This document shows, piece by piece, positions 24,436 to 35,251 of a DNA stretch of 59,903 bases. The stretch is from Streptomyces sp. MUM 178J (GTDB lineage Bacteria; Actinomycetota; Actinomycetes; Streptomycetales; Streptomycetaceae). Within the stretch, counting starts at the first letter, position 1. Every line of letters starts with the position of its first letter. Made by a program: the position numbers and the translations under genes. Location: the NCBI RefSeq assembly GCF_022414575.1, contig NZ_JADWYQ010000040.1, positions 1 through 59,903 of the forward strand. Reading direction: 5' to 3'. Below the pieces are notes generated by a model. The model ran no database searches. It worked only from the letters and a program-made list of their open reading frames with translations, and had not been told where the DNA came from.

Positions 24436-27400
24436 ATGCATCGTCGAAGGGTCCCCGGTCCGCGCCTGTTTCCGCCAGGTCGTTCTGGCAGACGCAGAGC
24501 GCGGGTGACCGCGGTCACCGCACTCATATCCCTCTCACTCCTGGTCAGCACGGAACAGGCGGTGGCCCAGGGGGCCACCCTGCCCTCGCTGTCCATGCCC
24601 AAGTTGTCCCTGTCGGGGCTGTGGCAGTGGATGAACACCTCACCGCTGGACACGCCCGACCAGAAGGGCGGCTCCGCCAAGGGCAAGAGCCACAAGGCGT
24701 CAGCGGACGACACCAGCGCCGACGGCGGCGTCGGCCGCAAGCCCGGTAAGGGCAAGGGCGAACTCGACCCCTACAAGCGGCCGGTCGACAAGGTCGAGAA
24801 GACCAAGACGGGCAAGGCGCCCGGCGACGCCGACAGCTTTGACCCGAAGTCCAGCAAGCGGGACGCGAAGAAGTCCACAGCCACCTCGGACTACTTCGTC
24901 AACGCCGACGGCTCCACCACCGTCAAGCACTACGCCTCCCCCGCCAACTTCAAAGCGGACGACGGCACCTGGAAGCCCATCGACACCACTCTGGTGGAGG
25001 ACAAGGACGGGCGGCTCGGCCAGCGGGCCAACTCCCTGGACGTCGAGTTCGCGCCGGACGCCGCCGACCAGCGGCTCGCGTCCGTGGACTTCGGCGACGG
25101 GCTCAGCCTTGCGTACTCCCTGCGCGGCACGGCGAAGGCCGAGCCGGAGCTGGACGACCAGAAGATCGTCACCTACCCCGGGGTGCTGCCGGACACGGAC
25201 CTGCGGCTGGTTCCGCTGGCCGAGGGCTTCAAGGAGCACCTGGTCCTGCACTCGCCGGACGCTCCGAACTCCTGGCTGTTCCCGATGGAGCTGAAGGGGC
25301 TCACCCCGCGCCTCACGGACGACGGGGACGTGGAGTTCACCGCCCGCAAGGGCGAGAAGGACGAGGTCGTAGCGACGATCCCCCATGCCTTCATGGAGGA
25401 CTCGAAGATCGACCCGCGTTCCGGTGACGCCACCCGCTCCCAGGCCGTGACGTACGAGCTGGTGGAGGAGGACGGCAAGCCGGCGCTGCGGATGACGGCG
25501 GACGAGGAGTGGCTGAAGGACCCCGAGCGGGTCTACCCGGTCACCGTCGACCCGACCATCGCCGCGAGCAACAGCACGTACGTCCAGTCCAACTACAGCG
25601 CCGACCGCTCCACCGAGAAGGTCATCAAGGTCGGTTCGTATGACAGCGGCGCCAACGCCGCCATCTCGTTCCTGCAGTTCTCGTCGCTGAGCACCACGCT
25701 GAAGGGCCAGCGCGTCTCGTCCGCCAAGCTGAACGTGTACGCCTCCTGGTCCTCCACCTGCACCCCCCAGGTGTTCTACGCCCAGCCGGTCACCGAGTCC
25801 TGGTCGCCTTCCACGACGAAGACGTTCCCGGGCCCGAAGTTCGGCCCCGCGATCGGCTCGGCCACGCCGAACCCGGGCGCGTCCTGCACCAACACCAGCG
25901 CTTCGACGAGCGTGGGTGTGAAGATGCCGGTCACACTGGACACCGGGTGGTTCGACTGGGTGGCCACCGGCGGCGCCAACTACGGTCTCGCCCTGACCGC
26001 GCCGGTCAACGACAACCTGCACTGGAAGAAGTTCCACTCGGACAACTCCACGACCTCCGGTTTCCGCCCGGCGCTGGAGCTGACCTACGCGCCGAACACC
26101 AAGCCGCAGATCACCGCGCAGTACCCGCCGGTGAACTTCCAGGCCAACACGCTCCGGCCGGAGCTGCTGGTGTACGCGCACGACTCCGACAAGTGGCCGG
26201 CCGCGCTGTCGTACACCTTCGAGGTCTACGACGCGGACAGCGGCAGCACCACACCGGTCGCCACCTCGGGCTCCCTGAGCCGCGGGGCCTGGCGGGTCCC
26301 GGCGGACAAGCTGAAGTGGAGCAAGAACTACGTCTGGTACGTCGGGGTCTCCGACGGCTACGCGGAAACGGTTCAGTCCGGCCGTTTCACCACGGCTGTT
26401 CCGCAGCCTCCGGTGACGTCGGGTCTGGCACAGAACACCGGCGGGCACGAGTTCGACCCGTCGGACGGCAACTACACCACCGAGGACACCGACGCGCAGG
26501 TGTCGGTCGTGGGTCCGTCACTGGAGATCGACCGGTCGTACAACAGTCTCGACCCGCGCCTGGACAACGCCTTCGGCGCCGGCTGGTCCACGGTCGTGGA
26601 CATGAAGGCGGCCGAGCACAAGGACCCGTCGGGCACGGTCACCCACGTCGAGATCACCTACCCGGGCGGTGAGCAGGTCGCCTTCGGCCGCAACTCCGAC
26701 GGAACGTTCGTGCCGCCGCTGGGCCGCTACGCGCGCATCCAGACGGTCACCGGCGGCTACACGCTGACGGACAAGGACTTCACCGAGTACCGCTTCACCC
26801 AGGCGGTCCCCGGGAAGACCGACACCTACGCAATCAGCTCGATCAAGGACTTCGCGGGCCGCACGGAGACGTTCACCTACACCTCCGGCAACCTGACGAA
26901 GATCACGAACGAGACGTCGAAGCGGTCCCTGCACCTGACCTGGACCACCCCGGCGGGCGCGACGGCCGCGCATGTGGCGACGGTCGCCACCGACCCGGCC
27001 ACGTCCGGCGATGCGACCACGGCGCAGACGTGGACGTACGGCTACGCGGGTGACCAGCTCACCAAGGTCTGCACCCCGGCCGACCCGCTGAAGTGCACCA
27101 CCTACGGCTACACCACCGGCAACCACTACCGGACCACCGTCCTGGACGCGGACCCGTTCGCGTACTGGCGGCTCGGTGAGACGGCCGGCGAGACGGTCGC
27201 CAAGGACAGCATCGTCACCAACCAGGGCAAGTACAACGGTCTGTTCCACGATGTGGCGCTGGGCGCGGCGGGTCCGCTGGCGGGCTCCACACAGACGGCC
27301 GCGTCGTTCAACGGCACCACGTCGTATGTGGAGATGCCGTCGGCGCCGGGTGCGACGCCGTCGTACATGTCGGTGTCGCTGTGGTTCAAGACCACGACGG

Positions 27401-30400
27401 CGGGCGGTGTGCTGTTCTACTACGGCACCCATCCGCTCAGCGACCCCGACCCGGTGAACAACACCAAGTACAACACCCCGGCGGTGTACGTCGGCACGGA
27501 CGGCAAGCTGCGCGGCTGCCTGGCCATGTCGCCCGGCTGCAGCCCGAACATCGTCTCCGGCCCCACCGTCACCGACGGCAAGTGGCACCAGGCGGTTCTG
27601 ACCGGTCAGGCCAACAGCCAGACGCTGTACCTGGACGGTGCGAAGGTCGGGTCCCTCACGGGCACGATCAACGACTGGGACCAGCCTTACATCAGCCTGG
27701 GTGCGGGTGTGAACAACCAGGGCTGGCCCGCGATGAACCCGGACGACAAGCTCGGGCACTACACCGGTGACCTCGCCGAGGTCGCCGTCTACTCCGAGCC
27801 GCTCACCCCGGCCGTGATCACCGCGCAGTACCAGGCCGCGAAGAACGCAGCGGGGCTGCTCAACAGGATCACCACTCCGGAGGGCAAGGTCCGCTCCGAG
27901 GTCGACTACGGCACTGCCGACGACCTGGTCCTCCAGGCCACGGACGCCAACGGCGGCACCTGGAAGCTCAACCCGCCCACTGTCACCGGCTCGTCGCAGG
28001 TCTACCGGTCCGCCGTCATGGGCTCCGCCCCGGCCGGCTACTGGCGCCTGGACGACACGGCGGCTGCCCCGCAGGCCGCGAACCAGGTCAACACCGGTTT
28101 CGGCACGTACAACACCGCAACCCAGGGCGTGACCGGGCCGTTCGGCGCCGGCGACGCCACGGCGGCGTCGTTCGACGGGGTCTCGTCGTACGCGGAGATC
28201 CCGTTCGCCCCGTGGCACGGCTCCGGTGAGCGGGCGGTCGAACTGTGGTTCAAGACCGGCTCACCGGGTGTGATCCTGTCCGACCAGTCGAAGGACCCGA
28301 CGCTCGCGAGCCCGTCCGGCTCCTGGAACCCGGTGCTGTACGCGGGCTCCGACGGCAAGCTGCACGGTCACTGGTGGAGCGTGTCGGGCTCGGGCAGCAC
28401 GGCCTTCGGCTCGACGAAGACGGTCACCGACGACAAGTGGCACCACGCGGTCCTGTCCGCCTCGGGCACGAAGCAGACGCTGTACCTGGACGGCGTGAAG
28501 CAGGGCGAGTACAGCGGCGCGGCGAAGGACCAGTCCAACACCAGGACCTTCGTCGGCGCGGGCTTCGCCAAGTACTGGTACCAGTCCCCCGGTGACGTGA
28601 GCTTCTTCAACGGCTCCATCGCCGAGGTCGCCGCCTACGGTCACCCGTTGAGCGCGGCGGACGTCGAGGCGCACTGGAAGGCGTACAAGTCGTCCTCCGG
28701 CGTCGCCCCGGTCAAGACGGTCAAGCTGACCGACCCGACCGACAAGACGCTGACATACGTGTACGACGCGGAGATGGGCAACCGTCTGCTGGCCGCGATC
28801 GACACCAAGGGCAAGCGGACCACATACGGCTACGACACGGGCGGCTTCCTGCACACCGTGACGGACGCCAACGGCAACCGAAGCATCAACGGCCACGACG
28901 TGCGCGGCAACACGGTCTCCACGACCACCTGCCAGGACACGGCCGCCGACAAGTGCTCGACGGAGTACTACACGTACTTCCCGGACGCCACCACCGCGTT
29001 CCCGCCGATGGACCTGCGCAACGACCTGCTGCTCACCGAGCGGGACGGACGTTCCTCTGGCCCCGCGGACGACCGGTATCTCACCACGTACACCTACGAC
29101 ACGGCCGGCAAGCTCACCTCGGTGACCACCCCGCCCGTGGCGGGCCACCCCGACGGGCGCACCGCGACCACGACGTACACCACGTCGTCGACGCCGGCGG
29201 CCGAGGGCGGCACGGCCACGGTCCCGGCGGGGCTGCTGGACACGGTGACCACGCCGGGCGGCAAGAAGACCCGGCAGGTCTACCACGCCAACGGTGACCT
29301 CGCGGAGGTCACGGACGCCAACGGCGCCCGGGTGACGTACGCGTACGACAACCTGGGCCGGCAGCTGTCGAAGACCGAGTACTCCGACGGCACCCCCGCC
29401 GGTCTGACCACGACGTTCACGTACGACAAGAACGACCAGGTGGTCACCGAGACCGGCCCGGAGGTCACCAACCGGGTGACCGGCGCCGTCCACCAGGCCA
29501 GGACCACGACCGGCTACGACGCGGACGGCAACGTCCTGTCGCAGACGGTCTCCGACCTGACCGGCGGGGACGCGGCGCGGACCGTGTCCATGACGTACGA
29601 CGCGTGGGGCCGCATGGACTCCCGCACGGACGCGGGCGGCGACACCACGTCGTTCACGTACGACGTGTACGGCAACAAGGTGGAGGAGACCGACCCGGAC
29701 GGGACGGCCATGACCTTCACCTACGACGCCGAGGGCCGGGCACTCACCACCAACGTGCTGGACTTCGTGGGCGACCCGAACAACCCGTCCGCCCCCAGCA
29801 CCCTGGTGACGGAGTCCCGGGCGTACGACCCGGCGGGCCGGCTCGCGTCCCTCACCGACGCGATGGGGTGGAGGACCGAGTACACCTACACGGACGACGG
29901 CCTGTCGGCCTCGGTGGTCCGCAAGGACCCGCAGACCGGCGAATCGTTCACCGAGCAGGCGAACACGTACGACGCGGCCGGGAACCTGATCAAGCAGGTC
30001 ACCAACGACGGGCAGACGACGAACACCTTCACGGTGGACGCGTCCGACCGCGTGATCTCCTCGGTCCTGGACCCGGGCGGCCTCGGCCGCACCACCACCG
30101 TGTCGTACGACCCGGACGACAACGTCGTGACGGAGAGCGAGTACGACCCGGCGACGGGCGAGAAGAGCACGCTCGACCGGCTCTACGACAACCTCGGCAA
30201 CGTCACCGGCACGACCGTCCACGACGGCACGGTGGCGCCGGTCGCCCGCTACAAGCTGGACGAGACGACCGGCTACGACGTCGGCGACTCCTCCGGTGCG
30301 AACCACACCGCCACGCACGGCACCGGCATGCACTGGAACACCGACCGGGGCGGCAGCGCCGTCTTCGACGGCGACGCCGAGTCGTACGCGCAGACGGACG

Positions 30401-33400
30401 GGCCGGTGGTCAACACCAGCGGCAGCTTCACCGTCTCCACGTGGGCCAAGCTGACCGACACATCGGTCAACCACACCCTGGTCTCGCAGGACGGCGAGCA
30501 GGTCTACCGCCTCGTGCTCTACTACTCCACGGCGGGCGGCTGGTCCTTCGGCGGCCGGGCCGCGGACAGCAAGAGCGCCCCCTTGGTCAGGGCCTACTCC
30601 GGCACCGACGCGGTGACCGCGAACACCTGGACGCACCTGACAGGTGTCTACGACGCCGAGGCGGCGAAGATCCGTCTGTACGTCAACGGATCCCTTGAGA
30701 TGGAGACCGCGTGGACTTCCCCGTGGGAGGCGAAGGGTCCGCTGCAGCTCGGCCGGCACAAGTACGGCACCGGCTACAACAACAACCACAAGGGCGGTCT
30801 GGACGACGTCCAGGTCTACGGTGAGGCGCTGACCGGCTCGCAGGTGTCGTCGCTGTACGGCGGCACGCTGCCGGCCGCAGGCAGCTCGGTCCAGTCCACG
30901 ACGTGGAAGCTGGACCAGCGCGGTCTGCCGGTGTCGATGACCGACCCGAACGGCATCACCACCGACTACGGCTACGACGAGGGCGGCCAGCAGACCACGG
31001 TCACGGAGCCCGCCGTCAACGCCGAGCAGGAGGGCGGTACGCCGGTCACGGTCCGGCCGGTCACCATGATCGGCTACAACACCTTCGGTGAGCGGACCGA
31101 GGTGTCGGACCCGCTCGGCAACGTGTCGGTGACGACCTACGACGCCGAGGGCCAGGAGACCTCGGTGAAGCTGCCGAACTACACCCCGCCGGGTTCCGCG
31201 ACCCCGATCGAGGCCATGGCCTGGACGGAGTACAACAGCCTGGGCCAGGTCACGGCCGAGGTGGACCCGCTGGGCAACCGCACCACGTACGCGTACACCC
31301 AGCTCGGCGCGGTGGCCTCGGTCACGGAACCGGGCGGCGCTACGACGAAGTACGCGTACGCCGACAGCGGCGAGCAGCTGTCGGTGACCCGGCCGAACGG
31401 CGCGCGTGAGGAGATGACCTGGGACTACCTGGGCCGCCCCCTCACCAGCACCACGGTCGTGCGGCAGCCGACGCAGCGCGCCTACACCGCGATCAACGAG
31501 TACGACGCACCGGGCGGCGAGCTGTCCCGGTCGGTGAGCCCGACGGGCGTGGCCCAGTCGTACACGTACAACGCGGTGGGCGAGGTCACCGAGGTGACCG
31601 ACGCCGCCGGTCAGACGACCAAGGCCACCTACAACATCGACGGAGGGATCCTCACCGCCACCGAGCCGGACGGCACCAGCACGAAGGTCGACTACGACGG
31701 CTTCGGCCGGCCGGTCGCCACGCACGACCTGGCGGCGGACGGCACGGTCATCCGCACGGCGCGTACCACATACGACCGCGCGGGCAACCCGGTCGAGGCG
31801 ACCGACTACCGCGGCCACACCACCAAGCTCACCCTGGACCCGACGGGTCTGGTGACGAAGGCGGTGCAGCCGGTCTCGGAGACCGAGTCGATCACCACGA
31901 CCTTCGGCTACGACGTGGGCGGCAACCGCACACGGTTCACCGACGGCCGCGGCAACAAGTTCCTGACCACCTACAACAGCTGGGGCCTGCCGGAGTCGCT
32001 CATCGAGCCTTCGACACCCAACCACCCGGACCTCGCGGACCGCACGTTCACCACGGTGTACGACAAGAACGGACGCGTGGCCGAGCAGCGCTCCCCGGGC
32101 AATGTGGTGATCAGCAACGTCTACGACGCGAAGAGCCGGCTGGTCCGCCAGACCGGCACGGGCGCCGAGGCGGAGACGGTCGACCACACCTACGCGTACG
32201 ACTCCGACGACCGGCTGGTCGGGGTGGCGGGCGTCGGCGAGGAGACCAACACCTTCACCTACGACGACCGCGGCCTGCTGCTGTCGACGACGGGCCCGTC
32301 GGGCGCATCGTCCTTCGCCTACAACGGCGACGGCGCGATGACCTCCCGCACGGACGCCTCCGGCACGTCGACCTTCGGGTACGACACCGCCGGGCGTCTG
32401 AAGACGGTCAACGACGGGGCCACCGGCTCCACCGCGACCTACGGGTACGACGTCAACAGCAACGTCACATCCATCGACTACGGCACCGGCAAGGCGAAGC
32501 GTTCCTTCGGGTACGACGCCCTGCAGCGTCTGACGAGCGACAAGCTGACAGCGCCGTCCGGCACGGTCACGTCGCAGATCACCTACGGCTACGACAAGAA
32601 CAGCAACGAGACGTCGAAGACCACGGTCGGCGTCGCCGGAGCGTCCACGAACACATACACATACGACTGGGCGAACCGCATCACGTCCTGGAACAACGGC
32701 ACGAGCACGGAGGTGTACGGCTACGACGCGTCGGGCAACCGCACCCGCGTCGGCGGCGACACATACACGTACGACGAGCGGAACCGTCTGACCTCGGACG
32801 GCCACAGCACCTACAGCTACACGCCGCGCGGCACGATGAGCTCCGTCGTGGACGAGGGCGGCGTGGTGACGCAGGTGAAGGCGGACGCCTTCAACCGCGT
32901 GATCAACGAAGGCGACCGCACCTACCAGTACGACGGCCTGGACCGGCTCCTGTCCGCCACGACCACTGGCGGCGGCTCGCTGTACGACTTCCAGTACAGC
33001 GGCATGGGCAACGACGTGGCATCTGATGGCGCGGCGTCCTACAGCCGCAACGTCGACGGAACGCTGCTGGGCGTGAAGACGCCGGTCTCGTCGGCTCTCT
33101 ACCTGACGGACCTGCACACCGACGTGGTGGCGCAGTTCACCGACACGGGCGAGACGCTGACGGGTTCGGCGACGTACACGCCGTTCGGCAAGGTCGTCCA
33201 GTCCACCGGCATGGTGGGCAACCTGGGCTACCAGTCCGGCTGGACCGACCCGGCCACCGCCAAGGTCAACATGGCCGCTCGCTGGTACTCACCCGAGACC
33301 GGCCAGTTCAACAGCCGCGACACGGTCGGGCTGAGCCCGCTGCCGACCTCGGTGCGGGCGAACCGGTACGCGTACGCGGACCAGAACCCGATGACGATGA

Positions 33401-35238
33401 CCGACCCGACCGGCCACTGGTCGATCGGCGGCTTCATCAAGAAGGCTGCGAACAAGGTCAAGAAGGTCGCCAAGAAGGTCAAGAAGACCGTCAAGTCGGC
33501 CTACAAGAAGACCAAGAAGGCAGTTAAGAAGGTCGCGAAGCGAGTCAGGAAGGCCGCCAAGAAGATCAAGAAGGCGGTCAAGCGGGTCGTCAAGCGGGCC
33601 AAGCGAGCTGTCCGCAAGACGGTGCGCTACGTCAAGGACAGTGTCAAGAAGGTCAAGAGATACGTCAAACGCACCTATAAGAAGGTCAAGAAGTACGCCC
33701 ACAAGGTCGTCAAGAAGGTCAAGAAGACCGTAAGAAAGGTCGCCAAGGCAGCGAAGAGCGTCGCGAGAAAGGTGGTCAAGGCAGCCAGAAAGGTCGGCAG
33801 AGCCGTCAAGAAGGCCGCCAAGGCAACCGTCAACTACGTCAAGAAGCACGCCGCCACCATCGCGGCGATCGGCGTCGGCATCGCGGTCTTCGCGGGCTGC
33901 ACAGCCCTGACCGCCGGAGTCGGAGCCATCGGCTGCGCCGCCCTCGCGGGCGCGGCAGCCAACGGCGTCGGCTACATGATGAGCGACGGCCCCAAGTCCG
34001 TCGGCGGATTCCTCGGAGCCGTGGTCGTCGGCGCGGCGACCGGAGCGATCGGCGGCGCCATCGGCGGCGCGGTCAGCGGCGCCGCCTCCCAGGCGGTCGG
34101 CCGCCTGCTCAGCAACGTCGGCAGCCGGGTCGTGCAGGGCGCAGCCAGGGAAGCGGCCGGCGGCGCGGCAGAAGGCGCGGTCGAGTACGGCGTGTCCTGC
34201 GCGACCAGCCCCCAGGGCTGCAGCGCCGCCGGCGCGGCCACGGCCACGGCGCTGGGCGCGGCCACGGGCGGCGTCTTCGGCGCGGCGGGCAGCCGCCTCG
34301 GCCCGAAGTCCAAGCCCAACGCGCAGACGAGCTCGTCGTCCCCCCGCCAGTCGGCGACCTGCCCCGTGCGGACACCGCACAGCTTCACCGGCAAGACCGG
34401 TGTGCTGATGGCCGACGGCACGACCGAACCCATATCCGAGGTGAAGGCCGGGGACTACGTCCTCACAGCCGAGCCCGGCAAGAAGAAGAAGGAGAAGCAC
34501 AAGGTCAAGAAGGTGATCGTCACCCTGGACGACCGTGACTACGTCGACGTCGTCGTAGCCACGAAGTCCGGCCCCAAGACGATCCAGACCACCAAGCACC
34601 ACCAGTTCTACGAAGCCACCCGCAACTCCTGGACCCAGGCCACCGACCTGAAGGCCGGCCAGAAGCTCCAGAACGCGGAGGGCGGACGCTCCTCGATCGT
34701 CGAGGTCACGTCATACACCGCGGAGCGGATCACCTACGACCTGAGCGTCGAGGGCCTGCACACGTACCATGTGCTGGCGGGGGCCGAGGGCGTTCTCGTA
34801 CACAACTGCGGTGGCAGCAATCCGGCTCATTCAGCCACATGCACGTGTGCGGCGGGAGGGCAGCCGCGTCTGCTCAACGGAACGATGGGAAGCAACCCCA
34901 ATGCTCCGGTCAACCGTCTTGACCGTAGCAATCAGTATCCCAGCGGATACCGGGCTTCCACGCACCAGGAAATGGAGAGGCGATGGACGGATTCCAGCGG
35001 TAACTGGCTGGATGAGCAAGGTAGCATCATTCCTCGAAATGAGCTGACCTACGACCATGCTCCCCCTGTCGTCGACCACTGGAACACGACGGGCTTCAAC
35101 ACCAGTCGAGCGGCTAGGAATGACTACTTCAACGATCCAGACAACCTCGTGCCCATGCGTAGGGGACCGAACTCCGCTGCAGGTGGCAGAATGACGGCAA
35201 GGTACCGACAGGACACGGGGCCGAATTACTCACCGTAA
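24436..35238 (+). CDS. Giant secreted RHS/LamG polymorphic toxin with HINT and HNH-type nuclease tip
   Basis: 3600 residues. A signal peptide (basic start, hydrophobic VTAVTALISLSLLVSTEQAVA) is followed by a Lys-rich linker, a DNRLRE domain (about 371-553) and an RHS N-terminal region (from about 668). LamG-like domains, each starting with Y.rLDe/YWRLGE, lie at about 901-1135, 1190-1417 and 1934-2142. RHS/YD repeats fill 1436-1922 and 2155-2932. The RHS core ends in RYYSPETGQF-like ARWYSPETGQFNSRDTVG and DPTGHW (about 2945-2990). Then come a Lys-rich segment (about 2999-3139), Gly/Ala-rich hydrophobic stretches (3139-3285) and a HINT domain from Cys3309 to VHNC (Cys3458). The last 142 residues hold LTYDHAPPVVDHWN...FNDPDNLVPM, an HNH/EndoVII-like nuclease, likely of the GH-E type. 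The HINT probably releases the nuclease. The gene is followed 13 nt later by a probable immunity gene. Confidence 0.88.
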   Translation: MHRRRVPGPRLFPPGRSGRRRARVTAVTALISLSLLVSTEQAVAQGATLPSLSMPKLSLSGLWQWMNTSPLDTPDQKGGSAKGKSHKASADDTSADGGVGRKPGKGKGELDPYKRPVDKVEKTKTGKAPGDADSFDPKSSKRDAKKSTATSDYFVNADGSTTVKHYASPANFKADDGTWKPIDTTLVEDKDGRLGQRANSLDVEFAPDAADQRLASVDFGDGLSLAYSLRGTAKAEPELDDQKIVTYPGVLPDTDLRLVPLAEGFKEHLVLHSPDAPNSWLFPMELKGLTPRLTDDGDVEFTARKGEKDEVVATIPHAFMEDSKIDPRSGDATRSQAVTYELVEEDGKPALRMTADEEWLKDPERVYPVTVDPTIAASNSTYVQSNYSADRSTEKVIKVGSYDSGANAAISFLQFSSLSTTLKGQRVSSAKLNVYASWSSTCTPQVFYAQPVTESWSPSTTKTFPGPKFGPAIGSATPNPGASCTNTSASTSVGVKMPVTLDTGWFDWVATGGANYGLALTAPVNDNLHWKKFHSDNSTTSGFRPALELTYAPNTKPQITAQYPPVNFQANTLRPELLVYAHDSDKWPAALSYTFEVYDADSGSTTPVATSGSLSRGAWRVPADKLKWSKNYVWYVGVSDGYAETVQSGRFTTAVPQPPVTSGLAQNTGGHEFDPSDGNYTTEDTDAQVSVVGPSLEIDRSYNSLDPRLDNAFGAGWSTVVDMKAAEHKDPSGTVTHVEITYPGGEQVAFGRNSDGTFVPPLGRYARIQTVTGGYTLTDKDFTEYRFTQAVPGKTDTYAISSIKDFAGRTETFTYTSGNLTKITNETSKRSLHLTWTTPAGATAAHVATVATDPATSGDATTAQTWTYGYAGDQLTKVCTPADPLKCTTYGYTTGNHYRTTVLDADPFAYWRLGETAGETVAKDSIVTNQGKYNGLFHDVALGAAGPLAGSTQTAASFNGTTSYVEMPSAPGATPSYMSVSLWFKTTTAGGVLFYYGTHPLSDPDPVNNTKYNTPAVYVGTDGKLRGCLAMSPGCSPNIVSGPTVTDGKWHQAVLTGQANSQTLYLDGAKVGSLTGTINDWDQPYISLGAGVNNQGWPAMNPDDKLGHYTGDLAEVAVYSEPLTPAVITAQYQAAKNAAGLLNRITTPEGKVRSEVDYGTADDLVLQATDANGGTWKLNPPTVTGSSQVYRSAVMGSAPAGYWRLDDTAAAPQAANQVNTGFGTYNTATQGVTGPFGAGDATAASFDGVSSYAEIPFAPWHGSGERAVELWFKTGSPGVILSDQSKDPTLASPSGSWNPVLYAGSDGKLHGHWWSVSGSGSTAFGSTKTVTDDKWHHAVLSASGTKQTLYLDGVKQGEYSGAAKDQSNTRTFVGAGFAKYWYQSPGDVSFFNGSIAEVAAYGHPLSAADVEAHWKAYKSSSGVAPVKTVKLTDPTDKTLTYVYDAEMGNRLLAAIDTKGKRTTYGYDTGGFLHTVTDANGNRSINGHDVRGNTVSTTTCQDTAADKCSTEYYTYFPDATTAFPPMDLRNDLLLTERDGRSSGPADDRYLTTYTYDTAGKLTSVTTPPVAGHPDGRTATTTYTTSSTPAAEGGTATVPAGLLDTVTTPGGKKTRQVYHANGDLAEVTDANGARVTYAYDNLGRQLSKTEYSDGTPAGLTTTFTYDKNDQVVTETGPEVTNRVTGAVHQARTTTGYDADGNVLSQTVSDLTGGDAARTVSMTYDAWGRMDSRTDAGGDTTSFTYDVYGNKVEETDPDGTAMTFTYDAEGRALTTNVLDFVGDPNNPSAPSTLVTESRAYDPAGRLASLTDAMGWRTEYTYTDDGLSASVVRKDPQTGESFTEQANTYDAAGNLIKQVTNDGQTTNTFTVDASDRVISSVLDPGGLGRTTTVSYDPDDNVVTESEYDPATGEKSTLDRLYDNLGNVTGTTVHDGTVAPVARYKLDETTGYDVGDSSGANHTATHGTGMHWNTDRGGSAVFDGDAESYAQTDGPVVNTSGSFTVSTWAKLTDTSVNHTLVSQDGEQVYRLVLYYSTAGGWSFGGRAADSKSAPLVRAYSGTDAVTANTWTHLTGVYDAEAAKIRLYVNGSLEMETAWTSPWEAKGPLQLGRHKYGTGYNNNHKGGLDDVQVYGEALTGSQVSSLYGGTLPAAGSSVQSTTWKLDQRGLPVSMTDPNGITTDYGYDEGGQQTTVTEPAVNAEQEGGTPVTVRPVTMIGYNTFGERTEVSDPLGNVSVTTYDAEGQETSVKLPNYTPPGSATPIEAMAWTEYNSLGQVTAEVDPLGNRTTYAYTQLGAVASVTEPGGATTKYAYADSGEQLSVTRPNGAREEMTWDYLGRPLTSTTVVRQPTQRAYTAINEYDAPGGELSRSVSPTGVAQSYTYNAVGEVTEVTDAAGQTTKATYNIDGGILTATEPDGTSTKVDYDGFGRPVATHDLAADGTVIRTARTTYDRAGNPVEATDYRGHTTKLTLDPTGLVTKAVQPVSETESITTTFGYDVGGNRTRFTDGRGNKFLTTYNSWGLPESLIEPSTPNHPDLADRTFTTVYDKNGRVAEQRSPGNVVISNVYDAKSRLVRQTGTGAEAETVDHTYAYDSDDRLVGVAGVGEETNTFTYDDRGLLLSTTGPSGASSFAYNGDGAMTSRTDASGTSTFGYDTAGRLKTVNDGATGSTATYGYDVNSNVTSIDYGTGKAKRSFGYDALQRLTSDKLTAPSGTVTSQITYGYDKNSNETSKTTVGVAGASTNTYTYDWANRITSWNNGTSTEVYGYDASGNRTRVGGDTYTYDERNRLTSDGHSTYSYTPRGTMSSVVDEGGVVTQVKADAFNRVINEGDRTYQYDGLDRLLSATTTGGGSLYDFQYSGMGNDVASDGAASYSRNVDGTLLGVKTPVSSALYLTDLHTDVVAQFTDTGETLTGSATYTPFGKVVQSTGMVGNLGYQSGWTDPATAKVNMAARWYSPETGQFNSRDTVGLSPLPTSVRANRYAYADQNPMTMTDPTGHWSIGGFIKKAANKVKKVAKKVKKTVKSAYKKTKKAVKKVAKRVRKAAKKIKKAVKRVVKRAKRAVRKTVRYVKDSVKKVKRYVKRTYKKVKKYAHKVVKKVKKTVRKVAKAAKSVARKVVKAARKVGRAVKKAAKATVNYVKKHAATIAAIGVGIAVFAGCTALTAGVGAIGCAALAGAAANGVGYMMSDGPKSVGGFLGAVVVGAATGAIGGAIGGAVSGAASQAVGRLLSNVGSRVVQGAAREAAGGAAEGAVEYGVSCATSPQGCSAAGAATATALGAATGGVFGAAGSRLGPKSKPNAQTSSSSPRQSATCPVRTPHSFTGKTGVLMADGTTEPISEVKAGDYVLTAEPGKKKKEKHKVKKVIVTLDDRDYVDVVVATKSGPKTIQTTKHHQFYEATRNSWTQATDLKAGQKLQNAEGGRSSIVEVTSYTAERITYDLSVEGLHTYHVLAGAEGVLVHNCGGSNPAHSATCTCAAGGQPRLLNGTMGSNPNAPVNRLDRSNQYPSGYRASTHQEMERRWTDSSGNWLDEQGSIIPRNELTYDHAPPVVDHWNTTGFNTSRAARNDYFNDPDNLVPMRRGPNSAAGGRMTARYRQDTGPNYSP

Positions 35239-35251
35239 GCGAAGGGGATGT

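Noticed and set aside
28261..33117. A 1618-codon open frame on the minus strand inside the RHS gene
   Set aside because: It is an antisense by-product of the high-GC codon pattern of the plus-strand RHS repeats. Its sequence is Arg/Val/Gly-rich without domains, and the plus frame has clear RHS, LamG and HINT motifs.
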